Positions 34,213 through 42,873 of a DNA stretch of 64,000 nucleotides are shown in pieces. The DNA comes from Paludisphaera soli (GTDB lineage: Bacteria; Planctomycetota; Planctomycetia; Isosphaerales; Isosphaeraceae), in the NCBI RefSeq assembly GCF_011064595.1, contig NZ_JAALJI010000001.1, positions 372,001-436,000 on the forward strand, read 5' to 3'. Position numbers and translations under genes: made by a program. How positions within the stretch are numbered: position 1 is the stretch's first letter; every line of letters starts with the position of its first letter. The notes beneath the pieces were generated by a model. The model worked only from the letters and a program-made list of their open reading frames with translations. It was not told the origin of the DNA and searched no databases.

Positions 34213-36150
34213 TTGAAGGTCACCGACGAACTGCTCGACTATTACAGCCGCGAGCTGGTCTACCTGCGCGACATGGGGGACCAGTTCGCCCGCGCGCAGC
34301 CGGCCGTCGCGGGGTTGCTGGCGCTCTCGGCCGGGCGATGCGAGGACCCCCACGTCGAACGCCTGATGCAGGCCTTCGCGTTGCTCGCGGCGCGGGTGCG
34401 GAAGAAGCTCGACGACCGCTTCCCGGAGATCTCGAACGCGCTGCTGGAGGTGGTCCACCCCCACTACCTCCGCCCGCTGCCGTCGGCCGCGGTCGTCCAG
34501 TTCGAGGGGGCGGGCGACCCGTCCCAGGCCTCGGAAGGACGGACGGTCCCGGCGGGGACGACGCTGACCGCCGCCGTCGAGGTCGAGGGCGTGCGTTGCC
34601 GGTTCCGGACGGCCTATCCCGTGGACCTCTGGCCGGTGACGGTCGAGGGCGCCGTCCTGGCGCCCGACCGCGTGGTCCAGGCGGACAAGCCCCCGGGCGC
34701 GGTCGGCCTGCTCAAGCTCACGCTCCGATGCCGGGCCCCCGGCGGCTGGGAGTCGCTCGCCGGGCTGGACTCGCTCCGCTTCTTCCTGGACGGGGGCGAG
34801 CCGGTCGCCTCGGTCCTCCACGAATGCTTCCTGAATCGGGTCTCCGAGGTCTGGGTCGTCGGCGAGGCCGACGGCCGCCCTTCGCGGCGGATCCTGCCCA
34901 AGACGGCCGTCAGGGCCGTGGGGTTCGGCCCCGACGAGGCGCTGTACCCCTACCCGGACCGCTCGTTCCCGGGCTACCGTCTGCTCCAGGAGTTCTTCGC
35001 CTTCCCCCAGAAGTTCCAGTTCGTGGACGTGTTCCTGAACGAGTCGCACGAGGGCTCGCACCCGCCGCTGGGGACCCGCACAAAGCTCGGCCCGACCATC
35101 GGGCTCCTTTTCTGGCTGGACGGCTCGCCGCGGTCGGACGTCACGGTGCGGCCGACGAACTTCCGGCTGGGCTGCACGCCGGCCGTGAACCTCTTCCGCT
35201 GGGTCCCCGAGCCGATCCCCCTCACCCGGCTCCGGACCGAGTACCGGGTCACGCCGAGCGTCGAGCACCCGACCGGCTACGAGGTCTTCTCGGTCGATCG
35301 GGTCGTCAGCTCGGGCTCGTACCTGGAAGATGCGTACGAATTTCAGCCCTTTTATGCGATGCGGCACGGGGCGAGGGAGACCGATCGCGAGGCCTTCTGG
35401 TTCTCCAGCCGGCAGGCCTCGGCGCTCGACTCCGGCACCGAGGTCGACCTGGCCTTCGCCGACGACCGTTTCGACCCGACGACGCCGGCGGTCGAGAAGA
35501 TCACGGCCCACCTGACCTGCACCAATCGAGGCCTGCCGTGCCACCTGCCGTTCGGCGGCGACCAGGGCTTCCTGGAGGCCGAGGCCGAATCGGCGGCGGG
35601 CCGCGCCCGGCTCCTGATGCAGCCGACCCGGCCGATGCGGCCCCCCGCCGGCCGCGCGGTGCAGTGGCGCCTGATCTCGCAGCTGGGGCTGAACCACCTG
35701 TCGCTCGCACCTTCGGGTCCGGACGACGACCCCGCCGACGGGGCCCGCGCGCTCCGCGAGCTGCTGGCCCTCTACAACTTCCCGAGCGGCGACGACCGGA
35801 TCGACGACGCGAATGCCAAGATGGTCCAGGGCGTCTTGGAGGTCTCCCATGAACGGATCGCCGCCCGGGTGGCCTATCCCGACCCGGAAGCGGACGACGA
35901 CCCGTCGCGCGCCGCCGCGCGGCGGCGCCGGCTGATGGGGAAGCCGCTCTCGCTGGGCCTGGAGATCCGTCTGGTCCTCGACGACGACGCGTTTCCCGGG
36001 GCTCGGGCGTTCCTCCTGGCTTCGGTCCTCGATCGGTTCTTCGGCGGCTACGTCGACCTGAACGGCTTCACGCGACTCGTGGCGACCACCAAACAACGGC
36101 GAGGGACCTGGCGATGGCCGGCTCGGAGCGGAGATCGGACGCTGATCTGA
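34213..36150 (+). CDS. tssF: type VI baseplate protein TssF
   Basis: TssF forms the baseplate wedge with TssE, TssG and TssK. The 645-residue product starts LKVTDELLDYYSRELVYLRDMG, the typical TssF opening, and continues with AFALLAARVRKKLDDRFPEISNALLEVVHPHYLRPLPS, also characteristic. Later segments (LRCRAPGGW, LPYLFLN-like strands, RTEYRVTPS) fit the family, whose members are about 600 residues. The start is a TTG at 34213 with GGAGG five bases before it; no ATG is better placed. The 3' end overlaps tssG by 37 bases, consistent with one transcript. Confidence 0.93.
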   Translation: MKVTDELLDYYSRELVYLRDMGDQFARAQPAVAGLLALSAGRCEDPHVERLMQAFALLAARVRKKLDDRFPEISNALLEVVHPHYLRPLPSAAVVQFEGAGDPSQASEGRTVPAGTTLTAAVEVEGVRCRFRTAYPVDLWPVTVEGAVLAPDRVVQADKPPGAVGLLKLTLRCRAPGGWESLAGLDSLRFFLDGGEPVASVLHECFLNRVSEVWVVGEADGRPSRRILPKTAVRAVGFGPDEALYPYPDRSFPGYRLLQEFFAFPQKFQFVDVFLNESHEGSHPPLGTRTKLGPTIGLLFWLDGSPRSDVTVRPTNFRLGCTPAVNLFRWVPEPIPLTRLRTEYRVTPSVEHPTGYEVFSVDRVVSSGSYLEDAYEFQPFYAMRHGARETDREAFWFSSRQASALDSGTEVDLAFADDRFDPTTPAVEKITAHLTCTNRGLPCHLPFGGDQGFLEAEAESAAGRARLLMQPTRPMRPPAGRAVQWRLISQLGLNHLSLAPSGPDDDPADGARALRELLALYNFPSGDDRIDDANAKMVQGVLEVSHERIAARVAYPDPEADDDPSRAAARRRRLMGKPLSLGLEIRLVLDDDAFPGARAFLLASVLDRFFGGYVDLNGFTRLVATTKQRRGTWRWPARSGDRTLI

Positions 36151-37205
36151 TCGATCGTCTCCGCGAGGAGCCGTATCGGTTCGATTTCTTCCAGGCGGTG
36201 CGCATCCTCACGCGAGTCGCCGGCGATCGCGCGCCGGTCGGGCTCGACGGCCCGTTCGGCCGCGAGGCCGTCCGGTTTGCGCAGTACGTCTCCCTGAGCT
36301 TCCCCGCGAGCGCCATCGACCGGATCGAGCACCTGGACCGGCCGACCGCGCCGAAGTCCGAGGGCGGGGAGTCGGCCGATCCCGGACCGCCGCCGACGTT
36401 GACCACGACGTTCATCGGCCTGCTCGGGCCGAGCGGCGTCCTGCCGACGGTCTACACCGAGGAGCTGCTCGGCCCGCAGGCGAAGCGTCGGGGGGCGGCC
36501 GTCGAATTCTTCGACCTGTTCCACCACCGCATCGTCTCGCTCTTCTTCCGGGCCTGGGAGAAGTACGACCTGCCGACCCAGTGGGAGAAGGGCCGCGCCC
36601 CGTCGGGCGACGACTCCCCGGACGGCGACGCCTTCGCCGCGACGCTGTTCCACCTGCTGGGGCTCGGCCCCGAATCGCTGCGCGGCCGGCTCGCCGTGCC
36701 GGACGATTCCCTGCTCTTCTACGCGGGCCTGTTCGCGCAGCAGCGGCGTTCCGCGATGATGCTCGAACGCCTGATCGTCGACTACTTCGGACGCCCCGCG
36801 CGGGTGGTCTCCTTCGTCGGCCGCTGGCTGCGGCTCCGGCCCGAGGAGCGGAGCCGGCTGGGTCGTCGCGGGTCGTTCAACCGCCTGGGCTGCGACGCGG
36901 TCGTCGGCGGCAAGGTCTGGGACGTCCAGAGCAAGTTCCGGGTCCGCATGGGCCCGCTCACGCTGGAAGAGTTCCAGGGATTCCTCCCCGGCGGCGCCGC
37001 TTCGGATCGGCTGCTGGACCTGATCCGCTTCTACGACCGAGGGGAGCTGGATTTCGACGTGCAGCTCGTCCTGAAGAAGGAGGAAGTCCCGGCCTGTCGG
37101 GTGGCGAAGGGGCCCGGCGCGGCCCGCCTGGGCCGGACGTCGTGGCTCAAGGGCCGGGACTTCGAACGCGACGCCGACGACGCGTTCCTGCGGCCCCGAT
37201 CGTGA
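36114..37205 (+). CDS. tssG: type VI baseplate protein TssG
   Basis: TssG is the smaller wedge partner of TssF. The 363-residue product shows the family's start, with LREEPYRFDFFQAVRIL, and the segments FIGLLGPSGVLPTVYTEEL and FFDLFHHRIVSLFFRAWEKY, which are among the best conserved of TssG. Further on, LRLRPEERSRLG and a RMGPLTLEEFQGFLP segment agree with the C-terminal half. Length is normal. Its start lies within the end of tssF. A gap of about 120 bases separates it from tssK. Confidence 0.94.
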   Translation: MAGSERRSDADLIDRLREEPYRFDFFQAVRILTRVAGDRAPVGLDGPFGREAVRFAQYVSLSFPASAIDRIEHLDRPTAPKSEGGESADPGPPPTLTTTFIGLLGPSGVLPTVYTEELLGPQAKRRGAAVEFFDLFHHRIVSLFFRAWEKYDLPTQWEKGRAPSGDDSPDGDAFAATLFHLLGLGPESLRGRLAVPDDSLLFYAGLFAQQRRSAMMLERLIVDYFGRPARVVSFVGRWLRLRPEERSRLGRRGSFNRLGCDAVVGGKVWDVQSKFRVRMGPLTLEEFQGFLPGGAASDRLLDLIRFYDRGELDFDVQLVLKKEEVPACRVAKGPGAARLGRTSWLKGRDFERDADDAFLRPRS

Positions 37206-37327
37206 TCGAGGCGGGCGGGGCCGAATCCGAGGCGCGACCACTCGTGGAGCCCGGAGACGCATGCTAAATTGAATCCGCCTCGACTTGGTCGGGACGGGTA
37301 AACGGGGATCCGGACGGGGAGCGAGGC

Positions 37328-38728
37328 ATGCCGAAACGGCCCGTGCATTGGTTCGAGGGGATGTTTCTCAAGCCCCATCACTTCCAGTCGGCCGAGCGCT
37401 GGACCCGAGAGCGGATCCGCGAGTCCGAGGACTGGCTGCACCCGCACGACTGGGGCCTCCGCTCGATCGAGTTCGACGCCGACGCGATCGCCAACCGCAC
37501 CCTCCGGGTCACCTCGTGCCAGGCCCGGTTCAAGGACGGGACGACTCTGGTGGTGCCCGACGAGGCCGCGCTCGACCCGGTCGAGCTGGGGCCGGCGCTG
37601 GCGCGGCGAGAGCGGACGACGGCCTACCTGGCCGTGCCCGCCTGGCAGCCGGGCCGTCCCAACGCCCTCCGGGACGCGACCGAGCAGACGCCACGCTTCG
37701 TCGTCGGATCGCTGGAGTGCCCGGACGAGAACACCGGCGGCGACGAGGAGGAGGTCGAGTTCCGGAACCTCCAGGCCCGCATCCTCCTGGAGGATCAGCT
37801 CGCCCCGGGGTTCGAGGTCCTCCCCATCGCCCGCATCGAGCGATCGGCGAGCGACCAGGCCCCGCCCCGGATCGACCGCGGCTACGTCCCCCCCGTCCTG
37901 GGACTCGACTCCTGGCGGCCGCTCCACGACGACGTCCAGTCGCTGTTCCGCCAGGTGGAGGCGTGGATCGACCAGGAGGCGGCCCAGGCCCTCGGCCGCA
38001 AGGTCGCGTTCGACAGCCAGGTGCTGGGCGACGCCGAGCGGATCCTCCGCCTCTCGGCGCTGAACACGGCCTCGGCCGCCTGGCAGGCGATCCTCTTCAC
38101 GCGCGGCCTGCACCCGCTGGCGATGTACACGGAGCTTTGCCGCCTGCTGGGCCAGTTCGCGATCTTCGGCGAGGCGCGACGGCCGATCAAGATCCCGAGC
38201 TACGACCACGACGACATCGGTCCGATCTTCGCCGTGGTCCTGGCCGAGATCCGCCGGCTGCTCGGCGAGCTGGCCCGGGTCCCTTTCGAAAAGCGGTACT
38301 TCAAGCTGGAAGGCCCGCGCTTCCAGGTGCCGCTCGACCCCGACTGGACGCTGGACGGCACGAGGCTCTATGTCGGCGTCGAGACGACGGAGCTGACCGA
38401 CGCGGAATGCGACGCCCTGATGAAGTCGACCGACTGGAAGCTGGGGAGCGGCGATCAGGTGGAGTCGATCTTCAAGAGCGGCAACGCCGGCCTGGCGATG
38501 AAGCCCCTGGATCGCATCCCCCCCGCCCTGCCCCGCGGCGTCGTCTACTTCGAGATCGTCCGCCACGCCGAGTTCTGGAAGGACGTGGTGCGGACCCGGA
38601 CGCTGGGCCTGCGCTTCAAGCTGGAACGCGGCAAGTTCCTGAGCGCCCAGATGCTGGCCCTCACCAACCCGGCGACGCAGCGCACGGTGAACCTGCAGTT
38701 CGCCGTGTTCGTCGTCAAGGCTCAATGA
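37328..38728 (+). CDS. tssK: type VI baseplate protein TssK
   Basis: TssK joins the baseplate to the inner-membrane complex. The 466-residue product begins MPKRPVHWFEGMFLKPHHFQ, the family signature, where a shell domain related to phage receptor-binding proteins starts. It continues with FRQVEAWIDQEAA, a helical middle with AIFGEARRPIKIPSYDHDDIG, and the C-terminal domain (FYFEIVR-like YFEIVRHAEFW) that contacts TssL and TssM. Length is usual. tssL starts 13 bases after its stop, which favours co-translation of the baseplate-membrane adaptor with its partner. Confidence 0.95.
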   Translation: MPKRPVHWFEGMFLKPHHFQSAERWTRERIRESEDWLHPHDWGLRSIEFDADAIANRTLRVTSCQARFKDGTTLVVPDEAALDPVELGPALARRERTTAYLAVPAWQPGRPNALRDATEQTPRFVVGSLECPDENTGGDEEEVEFRNLQARILLEDQLAPGFEVLPIARIERSASDQAPPRIDRGYVPPVLGLDSWRPLHDDVQSLFRQVEAWIDQEAAQALGRKVAFDSQVLGDAERILRLSALNTASAAWQAILFTRGLHPLAMYTELCRLLGQFAIFGEARRPIKIPSYDHDDIGPIFAVVLAEIRRLLGELARVPFEKRYFKLEGPRFQVPLDPDWTLDGTRLYVGVETTELTDAECDALMKSTDWKLGSGDQVESIFKSGNAGLAMKPLDRIPPALPRGVVYFEIVRHAEFWKDVVRTRTLGLRFKLERGKFLSAQMLALTNPATQRTVNLQFAVFVVKAQ

Positions 38729-38741
38729 TCGGGGGCCGGAG

Positions 38742-39386
38742 ATGACCGACGGGTTCGCCGACCTGGTGATGCCGCTGTTCCGACGGGTGATCGAACTCCA
38801 GCGCCGCCTGGCGCGGGGCGAGGCCCGGACGCTGGACGAGGTGATGCGGCAGGTCCAGTCCTGGCTGGACGAGACCGGACGTCGGGCCGTCACCGACCCG
38901 ACGCTCGCGCGCTCGTTCGACCGGGCGCGGTTCGGGCTGGTGGCCTGGATCGACGAGGTCCTGACCGATTCCGAGTGGGGGCGTTCCGTCGGCTGGGGGT
39001 CGGAGGAACACGTCCTGGAGTGGCTGACGTTCGGCAGCCGGGACCGCGCCTGGCGGTTCTTCGAGCACGCCGACGAGCTGGAAGCCCAGGGCGACCTGGA
39101 CCCGCTGGAGGCCTATCTCCAATGCGTCACCCTGGGATTCCGGGGCGAGCTGTCCTACGACCCCGACCGCATGACCGACTGGGTCGAGCGGGTCTACGGC
39201 CGGATCGGCGAGGCGGGGGCCGTGGAGGCCCGCCCGTTCGCGGAGGAAGAGGGGGGCGTCGGCCTTCGGCCGCTCGGGGGGCCCTCCCTGCTGGTGAGGG
39301 TCAGTGCGCTGGCGGGGGTCACGATGTTGCTCACGCTCGCGGCCTATCTGTTCTCGGTCCATCACGAGTACTATTCCGCCGGCTGA
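38742..39386 (+). CDS. tssL: type VI inner-membrane protein TssL (DotU/IcmH family)
   Basis: TssL is the tail-anchored inner-membrane subunit that binds TssK and TssM. The 214-residue product has the DotU pattern: an N-terminal helix (FADLVMPLFRRVIELQRRL), WIDEVLTDSEWG, the LEWLTFGSRDRAWRFFEHADEL segment, and LEAYLQCVTLGFRGEL. One transmembrane helix follows at about residues 182-204 (VRVSALAGVTMLLTLAAYLF), close to the C-terminus. No peptidoglycan-binding OmpA domain is attached, unlike extended TssL proteins, so another protein would have to anchor the complex to the wall. Confidence 0.93.
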   Translation: MTDGFADLVMPLFRRVIELQRRLARGEARTLDEVMRQVQSWLDETGRRAVTDPTLARSFDRARFGLVAWIDEVLTDSEWGRSVGWGSEEHVLEWLTFGSRDRAWRFFEHADELEAQGDLDPLEAYLQCVTLGFRGELSYDPDRMTDWVERVYGRIGEAGAVEARPFAEEEGGVGLRPLGGPSLLVRVSALAGVTMLLTLAAYLFSVHHEYYSAG

Positions 39387-39428
39387 CCGACCCCGACGGG
39401 CGGCGTCCGGACGAGGCGGGGTGAACCG

Positions 39429-40892
39429 TTGCTCAAGTCGCTCCTCGACACTCACGTCCTGTTGGTGGTCTACGGCGTCCTGGCCGCGGTCGGTTCGGGC
39501 CTGGCCCTGCTATGGACCAGGCATCCGGTGCGCTGGATCCTGGTCTTGCTGGCGATCGGCTGGGTCTTTCTGGTGGTGACGTACGACCTCGGGACGTTGG
39601 ACCTCGACCCGAGGCTGCCGACCGTGTTCGCCCACTGGCTGCGTCCGTGGATCCTCTTCCTGGGCCTCGCGGTACTCGGGCTGGGACCGCACCTGACCGC
39701 GATGCTGCTGGGCCGCGGCGGGCGGGATGAGGGCGAGGAGGCCGACCCGACCTTCGCCGACCTGGACTCGGCCCTCGACGAGATCGCCGTCCGCCTGAGC
39801 CAGGCCAGCTACGACGCCGGCGCGCAGGACGTATTCCTGCTCCTCGCTCGCGACGAAACCCTGGCGGCCGACCTGGTCGGGGCTTCGGGGATGAGCCTCT
39901 TCGCCCAGGCCCCGGCCTCGCCCGAGGCCCCGGTACACGCTTTCGCCTCGTCCGAGGGCCTTTTCCTGAGCTGCTCCGGGGCCGCTTCGTGGGCCGGCGG
40001 CGAGGGCGACGGGGCCGCCCGGCTGGGCCGGCTCTGCCGATGGATCGCGGCGCTCAATCCCGAGACGCCCCCGCTCCGGGGGATCGCCGTGCTGATCCCG
40101 CTGGAAGACGCGACCGGTCCCGAGGCCCTCAAGACGATCGGCCCCCTGCGGAACGACCTGCAGGCGATCCAGTCGGGCCTCAAGGTCCGTTGCCCGGTGA
40201 TCGCCGTCTTCTGCCTTCGCGACGGCCGGTCGGGATTCGGCGAGTTCGCGGCCCGGATGCCGGCCTCGCTCCGCAACAGTCGCTGCGGGTTCTCCACGCC
40301 GGGCTCGCGGCCGTTCGATCACGCCGTCGCCGAGAAGGGCCTGCGCTGGTTCGTCAAGTGGCTGCAGAGCTGGTCGCTCAGCCTGATGGCCGAGGGCTAC
40401 CTGGAAAAGGACGGAAACGGCCGACTCGTCGAGCTGAACGCCGAGATGCGTCGCGACCTGCCCGCGCTGCGCACGCTCGTCGAGACCGCCTTCTCGACCC
40501 ACGCCCGCGCCGAGTCCCTGATGGTGCGCGGCTGCTACTTCGCGCTCTGTGGGGCCGAGCCGGCGGACCAGGCTTTCGTCTCGGGGCTCGTCCGGGGCCC
40601 GAAGAGCAAGCTGGTCGCCGACGCCCGCCTGACGACGTGGGCCCGCGAGGCGGGGCGCGTCGACCGGGGCTATGCGAAGGCCGCGATGGGCCTCGGGCTC
40701 GCGGCCGTCGCGCTGGCGACGCCGATCTGGCTACTGGCGATCGCGCCCAGGCTCGACGCTGTCAGCCCCGGCGCGTCGAGCGGCCTGGGGTGGCTCGCCT
40801 GGGTCGGGCTCGGCGTGCTGGCCGCGACCTGGATCGTCGTGCTGCTCGCCCCTGGCCTGCGCCGCCGGGGGCGTCCGACCGCGTCGGCCTGA
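39429..40892 (+). CDS. reduced TssM/IcmF-like protein
   Basis: Position right after tssL and the sequence point to the TssM family. The 487-residue product has membrane helices at the N-terminus (about 8-28, 33-52, 72-94), then a domain (about 110-410) that follows the IcmF G-domain layout: a strand QDVFLLL, a strand FLSC, the phrase PPLRGIAVLIPL, and CPVIAVFC. The P-loop (GxxGxGKT) is replaced by LARDETLAADL, the DTAG motif by SCSGA and the TKCD motif by CLRDG, so nucleotide binding is unlikely. Two more helices end the protein (about 417-440, 452-476). TssM is normally about 1100 residues or more, with a large periplasmic half; that half is missing here. The start is the TTG at 39429; no good alternative is visible. 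Confidence 0.75.
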   Translation: MLKSLLDTHVLLVVYGVLAAVGSGLALLWTRHPVRWILVLLAIGWVFLVVTYDLGTLDLDPRLPTVFAHWLRPWILFLGLAVLGLGPHLTAMLLGRGGRDEGEEADPTFADLDSALDEIAVRLSQASYDAGAQDVFLLLARDETLAADLVGASGMSLFAQAPASPEAPVHAFASSEGLFLSCSGAASWAGGEGDGAARLGRLCRWIAALNPETPPLRGIAVLIPLEDATGPEALKTIGPLRNDLQAIQSGLKVRCPVIAVFCLRDGRSGFGEFAARMPASLRNSRCGFSTPGSRPFDHAVAEKGLRWFVKWLQSWSLSLMAEGYLEKDGNGRLVELNAEMRRDLPALRTLVETAFSTHARAESLMVRGCYFALCGAEPADQAFVSGLVRGPKSKLVADARLTTWAREAGRVDRGYAKAAMGLGLAAVALATPIWLLAIAPRLDAVSPGASSGLGWLAWVGLGVLAATWIVVLLAPGLRRRGRPTASA

Positions 40893-40927
40893 ACGGAGCG
40901 TCGTCCACGTCCCTCGGGAGGCCGCCC

Positions 40928-42502
40928 ATGTCCGATCCCGCTGCCAGCAGCTATGACGAGCTGCCCTACACCGACAATTGCTTCCCGTACACCCATCCGG
41001 AGCACATGGCCACGGTCGCGCGGCTCCACGGGCTGGAGCCGACTCCCGTCGAGCGCTGTCGCGTGCTCGAACTGGGCTGCGCGATGGGGGGGAACCTGAT
41101 CCCCATGGCCCTGAAGCTGCCCGAGGCGCGGTTCGTCGGGATCGACCTCTCGGCCCGCCAGGTCGCCGAAGGGAAGGCGACGATCGCGGCCCTGGGGCTG
41201 GAGAATGTCGACCTCCGCGCCGCCAGCATCCTCGACGTCGGGGCCGACCTGGGCCGATTCGACTTCATCGTCTGCCACGGCGTGTACTCCTGGGTCCCCG
41301 CCCCGGTCCGCGAGAAGATCCTGGCGATCCTCGCGGAAAACCTCGCCCCCGGGGGGCTGGCCTACGTCAGCTACAACACCTTCCCCGGCTGGCACGCGCG
41401 GGGCCTGGCGCGGGACCTCATGGCGTTCCACGTCCGCGATTCCGTCGCCATGCGTGACTCGGCGCGGTCGGCGCGGGCCTTCCTGAAGGATCTGGTCGAC
41501 GTCCTGCCCGACCCGAACACCGCCTACGCCGCGATCCTCCGCGCGGAGGGGGAGTTCCTGGAAGGCGTGGACGATGCGTACCTCTATCACGAGCACCTGG
41601 AGGAGACCAACAATCCGGTCTACTTCCACCAGTTCATGGCCGACGCCGGGGCCGCCGGGCTCGCCTACGTCGCCGAGGCCAAGTCCGACGGCCTGATCGC
41701 CCATCTGCCCGCCAGCGCCCGCGAGCGGATCGCGGAGTGGACGCACGACGAGATCGCCCGCGAGCAGTACGTGGATTTCGTGACCAATCGCACCTTCCGC
41801 CGGACTTTCCTTCGACGGGCGTCGGACAAGCCGGACGACCCCCGGCCCGCCGTCCTCACCTCGATGTCAATGGGCGCCGTGGTCATGCCGGATTCGCCCG
41901 AGGTGGATTTCTCCTCGGACCAGCCCGTCTCGTTCCATGTCCCGGACCGAGGGGCGACCCTCACGACCAACCACCCGCTCCTGAAAGCCGCGATGCTGGA
42001 GCTGGCCGAGGCTCGCCCTCGGATGCTCCCCTTCGAGGAATTGCTGTCGCGCGTCCAGGGACGATTGCGGTCGCGACGGGCGGAGCCGTTTTCCGACGAC
42101 GAGGCCCGCGCGTACCTGTCTGACGCCCTCCTGCGGACCTTCTCGGTCGATCTGGTCGCTCTCAGCGTTCGGCCGCCGCGCTTCGCCGCCGAGCCGGGCG
42201 AGAGGCCGACCGCCAGCCCGCTGGCCAGGCACCAGGCCGGTCAAGGGCGGCGGATTACGAACATCCCGGGCCGCGGCGTCGAGCCCGACGCCCTGGGTCG
42301 CCTGCTGCTCGGGATGCTCGACGGCAGCCGCGACAGGGCCGAGCTCGCCGAAGGCCTCAAGGAGCGGATCATCTCCGGCGAGTTCGTCGTCACTTTCGAC
42401 GGCCGCCCGCTCGTCGACCCATCGGCGGTGGACGCGGCCGTCCCGGATCTGGTCGAGGAGAGCCTCGGCCGGCTGGCGTCGATGTCCTTGCTGATCGCTT
42501 GA
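40928..42502 (+). CDS. class I SAM methyltransferase with methyltransferase regulatory domain
   Basis: The 524-residue product carries a class I methyltransferase domain (about 40-190). It shows motif I (VLELGCAMGGN, residues 47-57), motif II (FVGIDLSARQ), a DLRAASILDV segment and a motif-IV-like FDFIVCHGVYSWVP. Next comes the domain found in regulatory-type methyltransferases (around YLYHEHLEETNNPVYFHQFM), and a C-terminal winged-helix-like part that includes GRLLLGMLDGSRDR. The substrate is unknown and no DNA-methyltransferase NPPY/DPPY motif is present. It starts 36 bases after the tssM-like gene and probably belongs to the same transcript. An HNH gene follows after 13 bases. It could modify a T6SS component or cargo, but nothing in the sequence proves that. 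Confidence 0.88.
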   Translation: MSDPAASSYDELPYTDNCFPYTHPEHMATVARLHGLEPTPVERCRVLELGCAMGGNLIPMALKLPEARFVGIDLSARQVAEGKATIAALGLENVDLRAASILDVGADLGRFDFIVCHGVYSWVPAPVREKILAILAENLAPGGLAYVSYNTFPGWHARGLARDLMAFHVRDSVAMRDSARSARAFLKDLVDVLPDPNTAYAAILRAEGEFLEGVDDAYLYHEHLEETNNPVYFHQFMADAGAAGLAYVAEAKSDGLIAHLPASARERIAEWTHDEIAREQYVDFVTNRTFRRTFLRRASDKPDDPRPAVLTSMSMGAVVMPDSPEVDFSSDQPVSFHVPDRGATLTTNHPLLKAAMLELAEARPRMLPFEELLSRVQGRLRSRRAEPFSDDEARAYLSDALLRTFSVDLVALSVRPPRFAAEPGERPTASPLARHQAGQGRRITNIPGRGVEPDALGRLLLGMLDGSRDRAELAEGLKERIISGEFVVTFDGRPLVDPSAVDAAVPDLVEESLGRLASMSLLIA

Positions 42503-42515
42503 AGGAGTTCCGAGG

Positions 42516-42869
42516 ATGAGCCGAGCGTTCGGATTTTCGACCGCCGTCCGGGGCGAGGCGCTCGTCCGTCAGGGCGGTCGATGCGCCTGCTGCGGCGACC
42601 CGCTTGAAGACCAGATGGATCACGCCCACCACGTGATCCCCAACCAGTCCGGGCGGGCGGGGGAGGCCGGGCACGCCTGGCTGGCCTCGGCCGACAACTG
42701 CGTGGTGCTCTGCGAACTCTGCCATTACCGGGTGCATGAGGACGGCCGCTACCGCGCCGGGGCCGTGGCCCCCCCCGAGTATTTCCTGCACTCGCACGGG
42801 GACGCGGCGCGGAGGCATCAGGAGTGGGTCGTCGGCCTCCGGCGCGCCAGCGGATCGGTCTGGGGGTGA
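42516..42869 (+). CDS. small HNH-type nuclease domain protein
   Basis: This 117-residue protein is little more than an HNH fold. It has CACC (zinc ligands), a DHAHHVIP core with the catalytic His, an Asn in SADNCVVLC, a second CELC pair, and CHYRVHE with the third-position His. GAAGGAG (42501-42507) lies eight bases before the ATG. It follows the methyltransferase by 13 bases and converges with the FHA-DUF4123 gene, with four bases between the stops. HNH domains occur in repair and restriction enzymes and in T6SS nuclease toxins. Its place beside vgrG, PAAR and a DUF4123 chaperone makes a toxin possible, but no immunity gene or sorting domain is visible. Nuclease call firm, role open. Confidence 0.85.
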   Translation: MSRAFGFSTAVRGEALVRQGGRCACCGDPLEDQMDHAHHVIPNQSGRAGEAGHAWLASADNCVVLCELCHYRVHEDGRYRAGAVAPPEYFLHSHGDAARRHQEWVVGLRRASGSVWG

Positions 42870-42873
42870 CGCC

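Noticed and set aside
30890-38728. Extracellular contractile injection system or phage tail
   Set aside because: The presence of TssK, TssL, a TssM-like protein, ClpV and VgrG with PAAR identifies a T6SS. No tape-measure or fibre genes were seen.
40928-42869. Restriction-modification system (methyltransferase plus HNH nuclease)
   Set aside because: The methyltransferase has no DNA-methylase NPPY/DPPY motif or target-recognition domain and carries a regulatory-type methyltransferase domain, so DNA modification is not supported.
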